Assembly: GCF_900108915.1 (NCBI RefSeq)
Contig: NZ_FNYH01000005.1
Span: forward strand, 62,001-126,000
Length of the DNA stretch: 64,000 nt
Reading direction: 5' to 3'
Source of the DNA: Allopseudospirillum japonicum
Lineage (GTDB): Bacteria > Pseudomonadota > Gammaproteobacteria > Pseudomonadales > Halomonadaceae
The position numbers and the translations under genes were made by a program. Under the pieces are notes generated by a model, which was given only the letters and a program-made list of their open reading frames with translations, was not told the origin of the DNA and searched no databases. Positions 28,645-38,911 of this stretch are shown in pieces. How positions within the stretch are numbered: the stretch's first letter is position 1; every line of letters begins with the position of its first letter.

Positions 28645-29715
28645 TTAGGAGGTTTTCCCCTCTTTATACCAAGAAGTCAGGCTAGGTGCGAGTTCAGGCA
28701 GGGGTTTGATCAAACAAGCACCACCTAATGCAATGGCTTCTTTAGGCATACCAAATACAACACAAGTGCTTTCATCCTCAGCTAAGGTAAAAGCACCTGC
28801 TTCACGCAAGGCTAGCATACCTTTAGCACCATCTTTGCCCATACCTGTCATTAAAATAGCCGCGGATTTTTTGCCTAGAAGTTCAGCACCAGAGTGAAAA
28901 AGAACATCCACTGAAGGGCGATGTCTGTTCACAGGTTCGCTTTGCTCTAGTTGGGTATAAAACTGTTGCCCATGACGACGCAAACGTAAATGAGAATGGC
29001 CTGGGGCAACATAAGCATGGCCTGCACGAATCAACTCATTATCTTGCGCTTCTTTGACAGTGAGCTGGCTGTGTTTGTCTAAGCGTTGTGCAAAAGGGCC
29101 AGTAAAAGCTGCTGGCATATGTTGCACAATTAAAATAGGTGGCATATCTGCAGGTAAAGCGCTTAATAAAGCTTTTAAAGCTTCTGTACCACCTGTAGAT
29201 GCACCAACTAATAAAATACGTTCTGGTGGGTACCAAGAAACCTTTTTTTCTACATAAGCAGAAGGGGTATTTTGTATTGGTGGCTGAGTGGTACAAAATC
29301 TATGTTTTAGCACTTTTAATTTAGCTTGTGCAGCAGCACGTACTTTATCTGCGAGTTCATCGGTATAGGCTTGTAAGCCACGTTTAATATTTAATTTTGG
29401 TTTGGTGATAATATCCACGGCACCTAGCTCAAGTGCTTGTAATGAAATAGCTGAGCCCGCCTCAGTTAAGCTCGAAATCATGATGACAGGCGTTGGCTTA
29501 AGGCGCATGATTTTTTCGAGAAAATCAAGGCCGTTCATTTTTGGCATTTCGACATCTAATGTAATAACATCTGGATGTTGTTCCCGAATTAAGGTGCGTG
29601 CATCGAGTGGATTGCTAGCGCTACCTACAACGCACATATCAGGTTGTGAGTTAATAATTTCCTGTAAAACCTGACGTACTAAAGCAGAATCATCAACGAT
29701 GACTACCTTAATCAT
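28645..29715 (-). CDS. cheB: Chemotaxis protein-glutamate methylesterase / deamidase
   Basis: CheB removes methyl groups from chemoreceptors and deamidates receptor glutamines after phosphorylation by CheA. The product (356 residues) has an N-terminal receiver (VVIVDDSALVRQ, phospho-Asp in VITLDVEMPKMNG, about 55) and a C-terminal esterase domain with the catalytic Ser in GASTGGTEAL (about 171), His in IVQHMPAAFTGPFAQRL and Asp in MTGMGKDGAKG. ATG 29715 has AAGGAG six bases upstream, preferred over the upstream in-frame start. It follows cheD closely. Confidence 0.96.
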   Translation of the reverse strand: MIKVVIVDDSALVRQVLQEIINSQPDMCVVGSASNPLDARTLIREQHPDVITLDVEMPKMNGLDFLEKIMRLKPTPVIMISSLTEAGSAISLQALELGAVDIITKPKLNIKRGLQAYTDELADKVRAAAQAKLKVLKHRFCTTQPPIQNTPSAYVEKKVSWYPPERILLVGASTGGTEALKALLSALPADMPPILIVQHMPAAFTGPFAQRLDKHSQLTVKEAQDNELIRAGHAYVAPGHSHLRLRRHGQQFYTQLEQSEPVNRHRPSVDVLFHSGAELLGKKSAAILMTGMGKDGAKGMLALREAGAFTLAEDESTCVVFGMPKEAIALGGACLIKPLPELAPSLTSWYKEGKTS

Positions 29716-29739
29716 GGGAGACTCCTTCAAAATAAAAAG

Positions 29740-29832
29740 CTAGCTAAATAGCTCAATATCATTACCTGTAGGCGTGGTTTTAAGTTGATCTGAATATGCC
29801 ACTTCACGCTCAATAAGTGCATGGTTATCCTC
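29740..29832 (-). pseudogene. Displaced C-terminal end of CheD (out of frame)
   Basis: Reading leftward from 29832 in a frame different from cheD gives 30 codons that begin EDNHALIEREVAYSDQLK and end GNDIELFS before a TAG at 29742-29740. This looks like the normal CheD C-terminus (a charged helix ending in a G-[ND]-[IV]-[ED]-L-F tail, by family knowledge). A one-base excess around TATCGAGG (about 29828-29836) would account for the split. The cheB ribosome site follows 18 bases later. Confidence 0.7.
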
Positions 29833-30355
29833 GATAATTCTTCAATTTACGCACAAAAGCTTGTCCTGTTTGAGGAATAAAAAAAACCTTGCGAGGGTAA
29901 ATATCAAGCAAATCTTTAGCAACTAACTTTAAACCTTCCATTTTAATATAATGCAAAACAAAATTTGCATTACGTGTTCCGATATCTGCTTGTTTTAGAG
30001 AGTCTAATACACGACCACCACCAAAGACTTTAACTTGTAAGTTTTCTTTGTGAGCGCCAAGCTTTAGTAGAGAGTTCACCAACATTTCCATCGCATGTGT
30101 GCCATAACGTGCAGCAGTGCTCAGTGGGCTATTTACTTGGCCGCATTCTGGCAGCATAAAATGGTTCATGCCGCCAACACCTAATTTAGGATCCCAAATA
30201 CAAGCGGAAACGCAAGAGCCTAAAATGGTACCTAGAGCAAGTTCAGTTTCGGCAGTAGCGCAATATTCGCCTGGATGAATTTTAATCATATCCATTTGTA
30301 AGTGAGGTTCACGAAAACGTTTATGGGTTGGCGCAGAATGAATAAAATCAGACAT
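29825..30355 (-). CDS. cheD: Chemoreceptor glutamine deamidase CheD (C-terminus apparently frameshifted)
   Basis: CheD deamidates Gln residues in chemoreceptors and in some bacteria also interacts with CheC. The open frame (176 residues) holds the catalytic Cys in LGSCVSACIWDP and His in GGMNHFMLP, plus the KVFGGGRVLD and GTRNANFVLHYIKMEGL motifs. It stops early at NYRG; the expected remaining tail is visible in another frame (29740-29832). The catalytic core is complete, so the truncated protein might still be active. Its start overlaps the cheR end by 8 bp. Confidence 0.88.
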   Translation of the reverse strand: MSDFIHSAPTHKRFREPHLQMDMIKIHPGEYCATAETELALGTILGSCVSACIWDPKLGVGGMNHFMLPECGQVNSPLSTAARYGTHAMEMLVNSLLKLGAHKENLQVKVFGGGRVLDSLKQADIGTRNANFVLHYIKMEGLKLVAKDLLDIYPRKVFFIPQTGQAFVRKLKNYRG

Positions 30356-31184
30356 GAATTCTCCCTAAAATAGGGCGGTAGACAGTGCGACTGACTAACT
30401 GAAACAAATCCGTTGCATGGTGAAAACTCTCCGAGTGTCCTGCAAATAGCACACCATCATGAGTTAATAGAGGATGAAAGCCAGCGAGTATTTTATACTG
30501 TGTTGGCTTATCAAAATAAATCATTACATTACGACAAAAAATAGCATGAAAAGGACCTTGGATTGGCCATTGTGGTGCCAGTAAATTAATTTTTTGAAAC
30601 TTGACTAAATCTTTAAGAGCGCGCCTAACTTTTACTTTACCTAGATTTTTGTCACAACCTTTTAGGAAGAAACGTTTACGACGTGCTTCATCTAAATCAC
30701 TAATTCGATCAAAAGCATAAATACCTGCAGCAGCCTTGCGCAATACATCTGTATCTATATCTGAAGCAAGAATTTCTACGGGAGGTTGATAAGTACCAAA
30801 ATATTCCATTGCGGTCATGGCTAAACTGTAAGCTTCTTCACCAGTAGAGCTTGCAGTACACCAGATGCGAATAGGCGATTTCCATTGAGTAAAATAATTT
30901 TTTAATAGCTCAAAATGATGAGCTTCACGAAAAAAAGAAGTAAGATTAGTTGTTAAAGCATTAATAAAAGTTTCCAATTCTTGGGGGTTTTTATTTAAGA
31001 ACTCAATGTATTGGCTAAACGTATGAATATTTAAGACGCGCAAACGACGTGATAAGCGTGTATACACTAAATCTGCTTTAGCATCTACTAGCACTATACC
31101 TGCTTCGCGATAAATCAGATCACGTACATAGTGAAAATCCTTAAGGGTGAAATGAAATTCACGCGATTTAGATGCTGTGCTCAT
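30348..31184 (-). CDS. cheR: Chemotaxis protein methyltransferase
   Basis: CheR uses S-adenosylmethionine to methylate chemoreceptor glutamates. The 278-residue protein has the N-terminal helical domain (FHYVRDLIYREAGIVL), NLTSFFREAHHF (about residue 87), the SAM-binding WCTASSTGEEAYSLAM (about 110), and IFCRNVMIYFD (about 215). It lies just downstream of a receptor that ends in the GWEEF pentapeptide, the kind of tail to which CheR can tether. It overlaps cheD by 8 bp. Confidence 0.96.
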   Translation of the reverse strand: MSTASKSREFHFTLKDFHYVRDLIYREAGIVLVDAKADLVYTRLSRRLRVLNIHTFSQYIEFLNKNPQELETFINALTTNLTSFFREAHHFELLKNYFTQWKSPIRIWCTASSTGEEAYSLAMTAMEYFGTYQPPVEILASDIDTDVLRKAAAGIYAFDRISDLDEARRKRFFLKGCDKNLGKVKVRRALKDLVKFQKINLLAPQWPIQGPFHAIFCRNVMIYFDKPTQYKILAGFHPLLTHDGVLFAGHSESFHHATDLFQLVSRTVYRPILGRIHV

Positions 31185-31288
31185 TTAATAATCCATTCAA
31201 CACAAGATAAGCTGACAAAATACCTAATTTTCTTATAAAAAGATAGAAAAAGAAGGATCTTTGAAAAAGAAGGAAAATTTTAAATAAC

Positions 31289-31309
31289 AAAAGCCCCACA
31301 CTGGGGGCT
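31289..31309 (-). terminator. Terminator after the PAS-containing chemoreceptor gene
   Basis: On the minus strand AGCCCCC and GGGGCTT form a stem of 6-7 bp with a short AGTGT loop, followed by a TTTTG run. It lies 15 bp after the receptor stop and 105 bp before cheR, so it may attenuate transcription into cheR-cheD-cheB. The remainder of the 139-bp gap is A/T-rich without a gene. Confidence 0.75.
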
Positions 31310-31323
31310 AGATGATAGAAAGC

Positions 31324-33744
31324 TTAAAATTCTTCCCATCCCTCATCGGCATCCATTTCTTTACGTGGCGCCGGCAAAGGTGGTGTTTTCACTGGTGTGC
31401 TTGGTACGGCTGCATGTGTTTTATGAGGCTGATGTCCTGGAGGTGCTTGTAATGCCAAAGGTGCACGGACTTGCGCATTCTCATCGACTCTAAAAAATGC
31501 GATTGCCTCAGAAAGATTGCGTGCTTGTTCCTCTGCCGCTTCAGAAGCGGCGGCCGCTTCTTCAACTAAAGCAGCATTTTGTTGGGTGACTTCATCTAAT
31601 TGGGTAATTGCAAGATTAATTTGCTCAATACCAGAACGTTGTTCATCAGAGGCAGCAGAAATTTCCGCCATAATGTCTGTCACTCGTTTGACAGCAGTCA
31701 CAATTTCACTCATGGTGTGGCCTGCATCTGTCACCAAATGAGAGCTAGATTCAACGGTCTCTACAGACTTGTTGATAAGCGCTTTAATTTCTTTCGCGGC
31801 ATCTGCGCTACGTCGTGCGAGGTTGCGTACTTCCGTTGCGACGACAGCAAACCCGCGTCCTTGTTCGCCTGCCCGTGCGGCTTCTACAGCAGCGTTCAGA
31901 GCTAAGATATTGGTTTGGAATGCAATACTGTCAATCACTGTGATAATTTCTTCAATCTGGCGCGAGCTTGAAGTAATCATCTGCATGGTTTTGACCACGT
32001 CATTAACAACTTGTCCCCCGCGCTCAGCAACATCACTTGCGCCAATGGCGAGTTGGTTAGCTTGGCGCGCATTATCCGCGTTTTGTTGCACTGTGGAAGT
32101 AATTTGCTCCATGCTTGCAGCAGTTTCTTGCAGACTAGAAGCTTGTTCTTCTGTGCGTTGGGATAAATCATTATTACCTGCAGCAATTTCACTTGCTGCT
32201 GTATTAATGGCATCAGTGGATTCTTTAATTTGCCCTACAATTCGGCATAACTGTTCTACAGTCTGGTTGGTATCTTCTTTGAGTCGTAAAAAAGTCCCTT
32301 GATATTCTTTATCAATACGATGCGTTAAATCCCCTTCTGCAATGGCACTAAGGACTTCAGCAACATCTTCTAAACCTTCAGAAGTAATTTCTAGTAAACG
32401 GTTTAAACTTTGGCCTAGTTGTAAGAAAAAGCCTTCTTTACCTTCTAGTTGAATACGTCCACTGAAATCACCAGCAGCTGCTTGGATGACAATATCGGCA
32501 ATTTCTTGTTCTGCCGCGACTTCATTTGTAACATCCGCCCACTCTACCACGGTGCCACATCTTTGTTGTTCGCTATTAATAATTGGGTTAGCAATTAAAC
32601 GGAAGCTGCGCCCAGCTAACTGAATTTGTGTTTTATAAGTATCTCTCAGGGCCGCAAGCATCTGTCTTTGATGCTGTGGATGCTTATGGAAACTATCAAT
32701 ATTGACACCAAGTAAATGATGGGCATCAAAATGCGGTATGACTTGACGTAATTGGTCAGCGCATTTAGCAAACATATTTTGCACTGCTTGATTGATATAA
32801 ATAATATCGTATTGCTCATCAGCAATCATAATATTAGTGCTGACTTTATCCAATGCAAAACGGATTCTTGTATTTTCTTGAGTGACTTTTTCTAATGCTT
32901 TTTGTTGGGCTTGTTCACGTTCTTGGCTGGCTAGCTGATCTGTTAAGTCATGCCATTCTACTACAAACCCCATGCGTTCATCTTGCTTATTATAAAGTGC
33001 ATTGACGCAAAATGAGAAAGTACAGCCGCCAACATTGATTTTTGCTTGATGTCTATCTTGTAATTGTGCCAATAATTGGCGCTGATGTTGTGGATTAGCA
33101 TGAAAGACATCAATATTAGTGCCCACGAGCTTACGTGCATTAAAATTAGGTAGTTGTTGGCGAATATTAGCTTCTCTATCTTGTAATAATTGGCGTACTG
33201 CTTGGTTGGTATAGAGAATATTTAAATCATGATCAGCAATCATAACCTTAGCATCAATTTTATCTAACGCACGTGTCATAAAATGCATAAGACCTAAATG
33301 CTTTTGATCCTGACGGCGCCTATCTTGTAGCTGTTGTACTAAAGCAGCCAACTGGTCAACACCTGCAGCGAAAACCTGAGGCTGTGCTAAGCGTTTGGCT
33401 TGCTCTGTTTCGCCTTTGACTAAGGCATCAACAATATTTTGGAAGCTATAGCCTAAATCTTTGGTAATTTGCTGAATAATCGCTTCTTTTTCTGCTTCTG
33501 GGTTGATGCTAGGTGGTGTATGAATAGGAATATCAAGATTGATATCCTCTTCGTTGTGTGCAAGCACTTCATTTTGTGCATATAACAAGATGGGCAAGGT
33601 GGCTAACGCAAGCAGGCCTGCCGCTGCAAGGAGCCAGAAATCTCCTTCACTTACACCTGTCTCGCCAGTAATGACTAGAGCTAACAAGGCAATTAATAGC
33701 AGCTGAAAGAGCATCGCTGCCTTGATGCGGGAAGTCGTACTCAT
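31324..33744 (-). CDS. Methyl-accepting chemotaxis protein with two PAS domains and C-terminal GWEEF
   Basis: The 806-residue receptor starts with two closely spaced hydrophobic segments (about 8-60) and almost no periplasmic part, so it probably senses inside the cell. Two similar PAS domains (about 165-280 and 295-400; both contain a DxFHxxPQHQRQ element) suggest a duplication; they are followed by HAMP (about 445-500) and a signalling domain with the hairpin tip [24 protein letters not shown] (split here as [18 protein letters not shown]). A flexible Pro-rich tail ends in GWEEF. ATG 33744 follows AAGGGC; a TTG further upstream is less likely. Confidence 0.92.
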   Translation of the reverse strand: MSTTSRIKAAMLFQLLLIALLALVITGETGVSEGDFWLLAAAGLLALATLPILLYAQNEVLAHNEEDINLDIPIHTPPSINPEAEKEAIIQQITKDLGYSFQNIVDALVKGETEQAKRLAQPQVFAAGVDQLAALVQQLQDRRRQDQKHLGLMHFMTRALDKIDAKVMIADHDLNILYTNQAVRQLLQDREANIRQQLPNFNARKLVGTNIDVFHANPQHQRQLLAQLQDRHQAKINVGGCTFSFCVNALYNKQDERMGFVVEWHDLTDQLASQEREQAQQKALEKVTQENTRIRFALDKVSTNIMIADEQYDIIYINQAVQNMFAKCADQLRQVIPHFDAHHLLGVNIDSFHKHPQHQRQMLAALRDTYKTQIQLAGRSFRLIANPIINSEQQRCGTVVEWADVTNEVAAEQEIADIVIQAAAGDFSGRIQLEGKEGFFLQLGQSLNRLLEITSEGLEDVAEVLSAIAEGDLTHRIDKEYQGTFLRLKEDTNQTVEQLCRIVGQIKESTDAINTAASEIAAGNNDLSQRTEEQASSLQETAASMEQITSTVQQNADNARQANQLAIGASDVAERGGQVVNDVVKTMQMITSSSRQIEEIITVIDSIAFQTNILALNAAVEAARAGEQGRGFAVVATEVRNLARRSADAAKEIKALINKSVETVESSSHLVTDAGHTMSEIVTAVKRVTDIMAEISAASDEQRSGIEQINLAITQLDEVTQQNAALVEEAAAASEAAEEQARNLSEAIAFFRVDENAQVRAPLALQAPPGHQPHKTHAAVPSTPVKTPPLPAPRKEMDADEGWEEF

Positions 33745-33783
33745 GGTCTTGCCCTTTTCAATATTCAAAAATTATAGAGAAAC

Positions 33784-34305
33784 TCAATGTGTGCTTTGCG
33801 GATAATCGGTCACAGCTTGATCAACCAACTTGATTTCATCACTATTCATAAGTTTTTCGATATCAACTAGGATGAGCATTTGTTCTTCTAAGGTAGCTAA
33901 TCCGCGAATATAAGCTGAATCAAAATTGGCATGAAAATCAGGTGCAGCCTTAATTTGGTCTTCATGCAAAGTCACGACATCTGAAACACTATCAATCACA
34001 ATGCCGACAGTGCGATCGAGTAAATGTAAAATAATAACGACAGTGAATTCGTCATATTTAATGTCACCAACCCCAAATTTAATGCGCAAATCAACAATAG
34101 GGACAATCACGCCACGTAAGTTAATCACACCCTTAATAAATTTAGGGGCATTTACAATACGAGTGACTGCACCATAACCGCGGATTTCTTGAACTTTTAA
34201 AATATCAATGCCATATTCTTCACCACCTAGACAAAAAGTAAGAAACTCTTGTCCGCGGCGACCGGGTTCTTGACTGGGATGTTCTTCATGATCTTGTTCA
34301 AACAT
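33784..34305 (-). CDS. cheW: Chemotaxis coupling protein CheW
   Basis: CheW is the SH3-like adaptor that joins receptors and CheA into arrays. The 173-residue protein has the family patterns [35 protein letters not shown] and [23 protein letters not shown] in order. It sits between cheA (27 bp upstream) and the PAS receptor (39 bp downstream), as in the Pseudomonas Che2 cluster. Length is slightly long because of an N-terminal acidic extension of about 18 residues. Confidence 0.96.
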   Translation of the reverse strand: MFEQDHEEHPSQEPGRRGQEFLTFCLGGEEYGIDILKVQEIRGYGAVTRIVNAPKFIKGVINLRGVIVPIVDLRIKFGVGDIKYDEFTVVIILHLLDRTVGIVIDSVSDVVTLHEDQIKAAPDFHANFDSAYIRGLATLEEQMLILVDIEKLMNSDEIKLVDQAVTDYPQSTH

Positions 34306-34331
34306 GTGTGACCTTGCCTCCCCTAATAGCT

Positions 34332-36608
34332 TCAGTGCATACGCGGCTTACGCATCTGAATAATTTCTGCTGCATCTAAAATTAAAGCAACGCGTCCATC
34401 TCCTAAAATAGTCGCCCCAGAAACCCCTTCTACTTTACGATAATTCGTTTCTAAGCTTTTAATCACGACCTGATGTTGTCCTAATAAGTCATCTACCAAT
34501 AAAGCAGCTTTTTGTTCGCCAGCTTCGACAATCACGACAATGCCTTCATAAATTTCACGGGCAAGAGGCTGTAAATTAAAGAGTTCGTAAACTCGAACCA
34601 ATGGAATATATTGATCATAGGCATAAATCATCACACCACGTCCACTGACTTGTTTTAACTCGGTGCCTGTTGGCTGAATAGAGGCAATAATACTTGTCAA
34701 GGGTAAGATGTAGACTTCTTCCCCAACGGCGACAGAAAGACCATCCAAAATTGCTAGCGTTAAAGGTAGACGGATACTAATTCTGGTGCCTGCATTGGCG
34801 ATAGAATCAATTTCTATGCCACCACCTAAGTTGGTGATGTTTCTGCGCACAACATCCATGCCAACCCCACGGCCTGAGACATCTGTGACTTCTGCCGCTG
34901 TAGAAAATCCGGGTGCAAAAATCAGCTGCCAAACCTCTTGGTCACTGGCATGATCACTTACGGGAATATTGCGCTCGCGTGCTTTGGCTAAAATACGTTC
35001 TCGGTTTAAACCTGCACCATCGTCTTGAATCTCAATTAAAATATTACCGCCTTTATGTGCTGCGCGTAATACGATGGTGCCTGTGGCTTGTTTACCTTTA
35101 GCTAAGCGTTCTTCTGGTAATTCGATGCCATGATCAAGGCTATTTCTGATTAAGTGCGTGAGAGGATCAGAGATTTTTTCAATTAAGCTTCGATCTAGCT
35201 CAGTATTTTCACCGACCATTTTTAGATCTATTTTTTTATTGAGCTTACGTGCTAAATCGCGGACCACACGTGGAAAGCGGCTGAAAACGACACTAATAGG
35301 TAACATGCGCACAGCCATCACAGATTCTTGCATATCACGCGTATTACGTTCTAGTTGCGCCAAAGCGTCTAATAATTTTTCTTTACCTGTAATGGCTTCT
35401 AGTTCAATCGCCGCCTGTAAAATCATAGATTGAGTGATGACAAGTTCACCCACTTGGTTAATGAGCTGATCGACTTTATCGACGCTGACACGAATCGAGG
35501 TCTCCGCAGTACCTGTAGTGACGGCTTTATTTGATGTTGGCGTTTTTGTGGTGGTTGCAGGTGTGGCTTTGTTAAGCGTTTGCTCAGTCGGTGGCGGTGC
35601 ATCGATAGGGGGCAGTTTTTGAAAAAAACCATAGCCGCGTTGACGTTCTAAGTGATCTTGCTGTTCGCTGGTTTGATCTGGGGTTACATCTTGTGTACTC
35701 AGGTCAGAGGTTGGTTGTTCGATGGCTGGCTCATCATCATCGAAATAAAATAAACCAAAACCTTCATCTTCTTCAGCGATTGGATTAGCTTGCGTTAATG
35801 GTGTGAGTGTAGAATCTTCCAGTTCCTGTGGTGGGTCAATGGCTTCGAATTCAAAAAAGCCAAAGCTATCATCTTCTGTTTTTTCTAGATCGTCAAAGAG
35901 ACCAAAATCGGCTTGTGCTGGGTCCTCATCTTGATAGGCACAAATAATAAGTGCATCTGGATCAACGACGAAGCCAAGCAAATTGCGCAGGTCCTGTTCC
36001 TTGTAGATTCCAGTAAATAACAGTTGGCAGGGTTCCCCTAACATGCTGCCTTTATAAAGGACTTTAACTTCACCTTCATTGCTCAGGCCTTCAATTAAAT
36101 CATCGACACCTGCAGGTGTCGGAAATTCAAGTAACCAAGTTGTAGGCAATAAAGGATTAAGTTTGTTTGCTGCAGAAAGTGCGGGCGTTGCAGGCGCTTC
36201 ACCTTGTGCTTGTTGACGGCTGCTGACAAGCATTGCTTGCAATTTTTGAATAATGCTTTCGGCTTGAGCTTCATCAAAAGTATGCCCATGTTGATGGCTG
36301 GCAAGTTGTTGCTGGATCACATCGCGTGCTTCCAGCATCAAATCCACCATATCGGCTGTCGGTTGTACGCTACCTTTACGTAAAAGATCAAGCAGGGTTT
36401 CTAGCTCATGCGTGACTTGGATCATGTCATGAAAACCAAAAGTACCACTACTGCCTTTGATCGAGTGAGCCGCGCGAAAAATCGCATTGAGCTGGTCAAT
36501 ATCAGGGGCATCTAAATCAAGGGAAAGCAGCAGATCTTCCATGCTAGCCAGGTGTTCTGCAGACTCTTCAAAAAACAGTTGATGAAACTGGCTAAGATCT
36601 ATACTCAT
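34332..36608 (-). CDS. cheA: Chemotaxis histidine kinase CheA
   Basis: CheA autophosphorylates and passes phosphate to CheY and CheB. The 758-residue protein has the P1 domain with the phospho-His in [15 protein letters not shown] (about 48), an unusual long linker (about 150-365), dimerisation P3 with [12 protein letters not shown] (about 390), the kinase domain with [18 protein letters not shown] and GRGVGMDVV, and a C-terminal CheW-like domain. The linker holds four similar aromatic motifs: [24 protein letters not shown] and GYGFFQKL. They may be docking sites. Confidence 0.97.
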   Translation of the reverse strand: MSIDLSQFHQLFFEESAEHLASMEDLLLSLDLDAPDIDQLNAIFRAAHSIKGSSGTFGFHDMIQVTHELETLLDLLRKGSVQPTADMVDLMLEARDVIQQQLASHQHGHTFDEAQAESIIQKLQAMLVSSRQQAQGEAPATPALSAANKLNPLLPTTWLLEFPTPAGVDDLIEGLSNEGEVKVLYKGSMLGEPCQLLFTGIYKEQDLRNLLGFVVDPDALIICAYQDEDPAQADFGLFDDLEKTEDDSFGFFEFEAIDPPQELEDSTLTPLTQANPIAEEDEGFGLFYFDDDEPAIEQPTSDLSTQDVTPDQTSEQQDHLERQRGYGFFQKLPPIDAPPPTEQTLNKATPATTTKTPTSNKAVTTGTAETSIRVSVDKVDQLINQVGELVITQSMILQAAIELEAITGKEKLLDALAQLERNTRDMQESVMAVRMLPISVVFSRFPRVVRDLARKLNKKIDLKMVGENTELDRSLIEKISDPLTHLIRNSLDHGIELPEERLAKGKQATGTIVLRAAHKGGNILIEIQDDGAGLNRERILAKARERNIPVSDHASDQEVWQLIFAPGFSTAAEVTDVSGRGVGMDVVRRNITNLGGGIEIDSIANAGTRISIRLPLTLAILDGLSVAVGEEVYILPLTSIIASIQPTGTELKQVSGRGVMIYAYDQYIPLVRVYELFNLQPLAREIYEGIVVIVEAGEQKAALLVDDLLGQHQVVIKSLETNYRKVEGVSGATILGDGRVALILDAAEIIQMRKPRMH

Positions 36609-36765
36609 GATGCTATCTTACGCAATAAAGGTATTTTGTCTAAGCAGGGCAGGCTTAAACTCGATAGATAGTGGTGGATGCAAGTGATCACAACAAGGAT
36701 AAGCTTGACCTCCCTGCACACTGTAAAACCTGAAATAGACTAACAGAGACAGGGAAAAACCGCCA

Positions 36766-37131
36766 TTAGCCAATAACCTTGCGCACGACTTCAATCAACT
36801 TGGGAGGGTCGAAAGGTTTGACTAACCAGCCGGTGGCTCTTACTGCTTTACCTTGTGCTTTCATCTCTGCACTAGATTCTGTTGTGAGCATAAGAATCGG
36901 AGTACTAGCGTACTGGGGCAGGGTACGTAAAGAACGTATTAAGGTTAGGCCATCCATACGCGGCATATTTTGATCAGTAAAAATTAAATCAAAACGTTCG
37001 CTTTTTGCTTTTTGTAGACCATCTTGTCCATCAACAGCTTCAGTGACTTGGTAGCCTGCACCCCTCAACGTAAAAGCAACTAGTTGCCGGATAGAAGCTG
37101 AATCATCAACGGCTAAAATTTTCTTGCTCAT
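36766..37131 (-). CDS. cheY: CheY-like response regulator
   Basis: A 121-residue single receiver domain: KILAVDDSASIRQ, phospho-Asp in LIFTDQNMPRMDGL (about 53), switch Thr in MLTTESS, and conserved Lys in LVKPFDP. It would accept phosphate from CheA. I chose ATG 37131 because it starts the domain exactly; the long in-frame N-terminal extension is hydrophobic and unlikely. AAGGAG lies 12 bases upstream. It lies between the first receptor and cheA, the CheY2 position in Che2 clusters. Confidence 0.93.
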   Translation of the reverse strand: MSKKILAVDDSASIRQLVAFTLRGAGYQVTEAVDGQDGLQKAKSERFDLIFTDQNMPRMDGLTLIRSLRTLPQYASTPILMLTTESSAEMKAQGKAVRATGWLVKPFDPPKLIEVVRKVIG

Positions 37132-37274
37132 AAGATGTAATGGCTCCTTAAAAAACTTATTACCAAAAAGACTGAATTTAACCGCATCCACAACACTCAA
37201 GGACCAGAAGTAGCTGAGCACTTAGAAGCTAGCCATGTATACCAGAGCTTTCGAAGATAAAAAACCTTCTTGCC

Positions 37275-38462
37275 TTAAAATAGCTCTATTTCGCCTTCGT
37301 CCATATTGGTTTGATTGACTGGCTTGTGACGCATACTTTGAATGTGCTGTTCTGCATCTTGTGTTGCTTGGTGACAATCTTGTAGTACCTGATATAAATC
37401 TTGATGATCCAGCGGTTGTTTGGCGTGCGCAAGGCGCTCAAATATTTGATTAAGTGCTTGTAAACGCTGATCAACATGGCTAATGAGCTGTGAGTTCATA
37501 TCTTGGAACTGTAACAAAGTCATCGCTTGGTTGACACGAGTTTGTACTTGGTTTGAAAGTTCACTTTGTCTACGAACAACTTCATCCGTATTTTCTTGGT
37601 GTTGCTGGAGTAACTGCATGAAATCAGTGACACGTTGCATTGCATCAGTTGCAAAGCTCATATCCACAGAAGAAATTTTTTGGATCGAGGCGTCTGCGCG
37701 ATCAAAAGAAGATCTTAAATCTGTCACCAAAGTGCGAATATCATCGCTAAAGCTAGAGGTTTTTTGTGAAAGTGTACGCACCTCATCAGCAACCACTGCA
37801 AAACCACGCCCAGCTTCACCAGCTCGAGCAGCTTCAATAGAAGCATTGAGAGCAAGCAAATTAGTTTGGCTAGAAATGCCATAAATCTGTTCAAGTAAGC
37901 CAAGAATATTTTCTATTTTCTTGGAAACATCATCCATAATATCGACCAGCCCCATGGCGAACTTGCTAGACTGGACGGCATTATCCATGAAAATATCGAA
38001 AGTGTTGTTGGTATCTTGAATAAAAGCGCCAAAATTCTGATAGTGATCACCTTTCATAAAAGAGTCTGTCACTTCATTGGCAAGCGTTTGTTGCTCACCG
38101 AGTGCGGTGACCATCTCAGTAAAATTGTTAATTAACTGATTGATCGCGTCTTCTGTCAAATGGCGCGTTTGTTGTAAATCCGCACGTGAATCTTGGAATT
38201 GCTGGTGTAAGGTCTGTGAAACTTGCGCAACTTCTTGCGGCCATTGATTAGATAGTTGAGGATGATGATCCGGATAAGTCGCTGGTTTTTCAGCAGGAGA
38301 CTGTAATTTTTGTGTGAGTATCCCATAGCCCAAAGGGAGTAAAAGCGCACATAATAAAAACGCCAATGGCCAAGAAAGAAGGTCTAACCAAGCTAAAGCA
38401 CCCAGCACACTCCAAATAAGTATCCAAGGGATATTTAATCGTAAAAAAAGCTGAGACGTCAT
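37275..38462 (-). CDS. Short methyl-accepting chemotaxis protein
   Basis: The product (about 395 residues) has two adjacent membrane segments near the N-terminus (about 10-50), no sizeable periplasmic domain, a helical middle, and a signalling tip [20 protein letters not shown] with [11 protein letters not shown], so it can engage a CheA-CheW array. ATG 38462 (MTSQLF) begins just before the membrane segments; earlier starts up to 38546 are possible and the ribosome site is weak. It is the first gene of the leftward cluster and corresponds in position to the McpA-type gene of Pseudomonas Che2. Confidence 0.88.
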   Translation of the reverse strand: MTSQLFLRLNIPWILIWSVLGALAWLDLLSWPLAFLLCALLLPLGYGILTQKLQSPAEKPATYPDHHPQLSNQWPQEVAQVSQTLHQQFQDSRADLQQTRHLTEDAINQLINNFTEMVTALGEQQTLANEVTDSFMKGDHYQNFGAFIQDTNNTFDIFMDNAVQSSKFAMGLVDIMDDVSKKIENILGLLEQIYGISSQTNLLALNASIEAARAGEAGRGFAVVADEVRTLSQKTSSFSDDIRTLVTDLRSSFDRADASIQKISSVDMSFATDAMQRVTDFMQLLQQHQENTDEVVRRQSELSNQVQTRVNQAMTLLQFQDMNSQLISHVDQRLQALNQIFERLAHAKQPLDHQDLYQVLQDCHQATQDAEQHIQSMRHKPVNQTNMDEGEIELF

Positions 38463-38694
38463 GTGATTACCTGTATTGCGTGTGTGCATCCTATGCATAT
38501 AAAGGTGGCCAGATACAAAAATATAAGGCAAGAAAAATAGCGGCAATGCTTAGCTTGTTAGCGTACAAAAATTGATTAAGTTTAGCATTAATAAGTAAAT
38601 TTTCGGTATCTTTTTTGATATAAGCAAGGTTTTACTTTGCATCCTTTTGACTAAAAGCACTGACGAGGTCTGTGGAAAGTATATTTTATTAGCT

Positions 38695-38723
38695 TTGTAT
38701 CTAGAAATAAACTTCTGTATAAT
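38695..38723 (+). promoter_or_regulatory. Sigma70-like promoter of thrS
   Basis: A consensus -10 TATAAT (38718-38723) and a weak -35 TTGTAT (38695-38700) with 17-base spacing. Transcription would begin near 38730, leaving a leader of about 180 bases. Confidence 0.6.
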
Positions 38724-38859
38724 TATGCCCCTAATTTTGTTCACTCTAAATTCAAACCAATCCTCATAAGATTGTCATCTTAGTGTTCTAAAGTAAAAAA
38801 TTAGAACCTAAGCCTTTCATTTTCAGGGCAAAATTAAGGCAGTTGACCCAAACCCACAA

Positions 38860-38880
38860 GTGGCCTTTCGTAGTGGCCAC
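38860..38880 (+). promoter_or_regulatory. Hairpin just upstream of the thrS ribosome site
   Basis: Arms GTGGCC and GGCCAC with a nine-base loop, about 18 bases before the AAGGAA ribosome site of thrS. In E. coli ThrRS represses its own mRNA by binding tRNA-like leader structures; a similar role here is only inferred from location. Confidence 0.4.
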
Positions 38881-38911
38881 CACTGAAACGACTTTTTAAG
38901 GAAACCACCCA

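Larger units (their letters stand above)
38463..38911. other. Divergent regulatory region between the chemotaxis cluster and thrS
   Basis: No gene is apparent. It contains the thrS promoter (38695-38723), about 185 bases of thrS leader with a hairpin (38860-38880), and must hold the promoter of the leftward chemotaxis genes, which I could not pick out. Confidence 0.6.
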
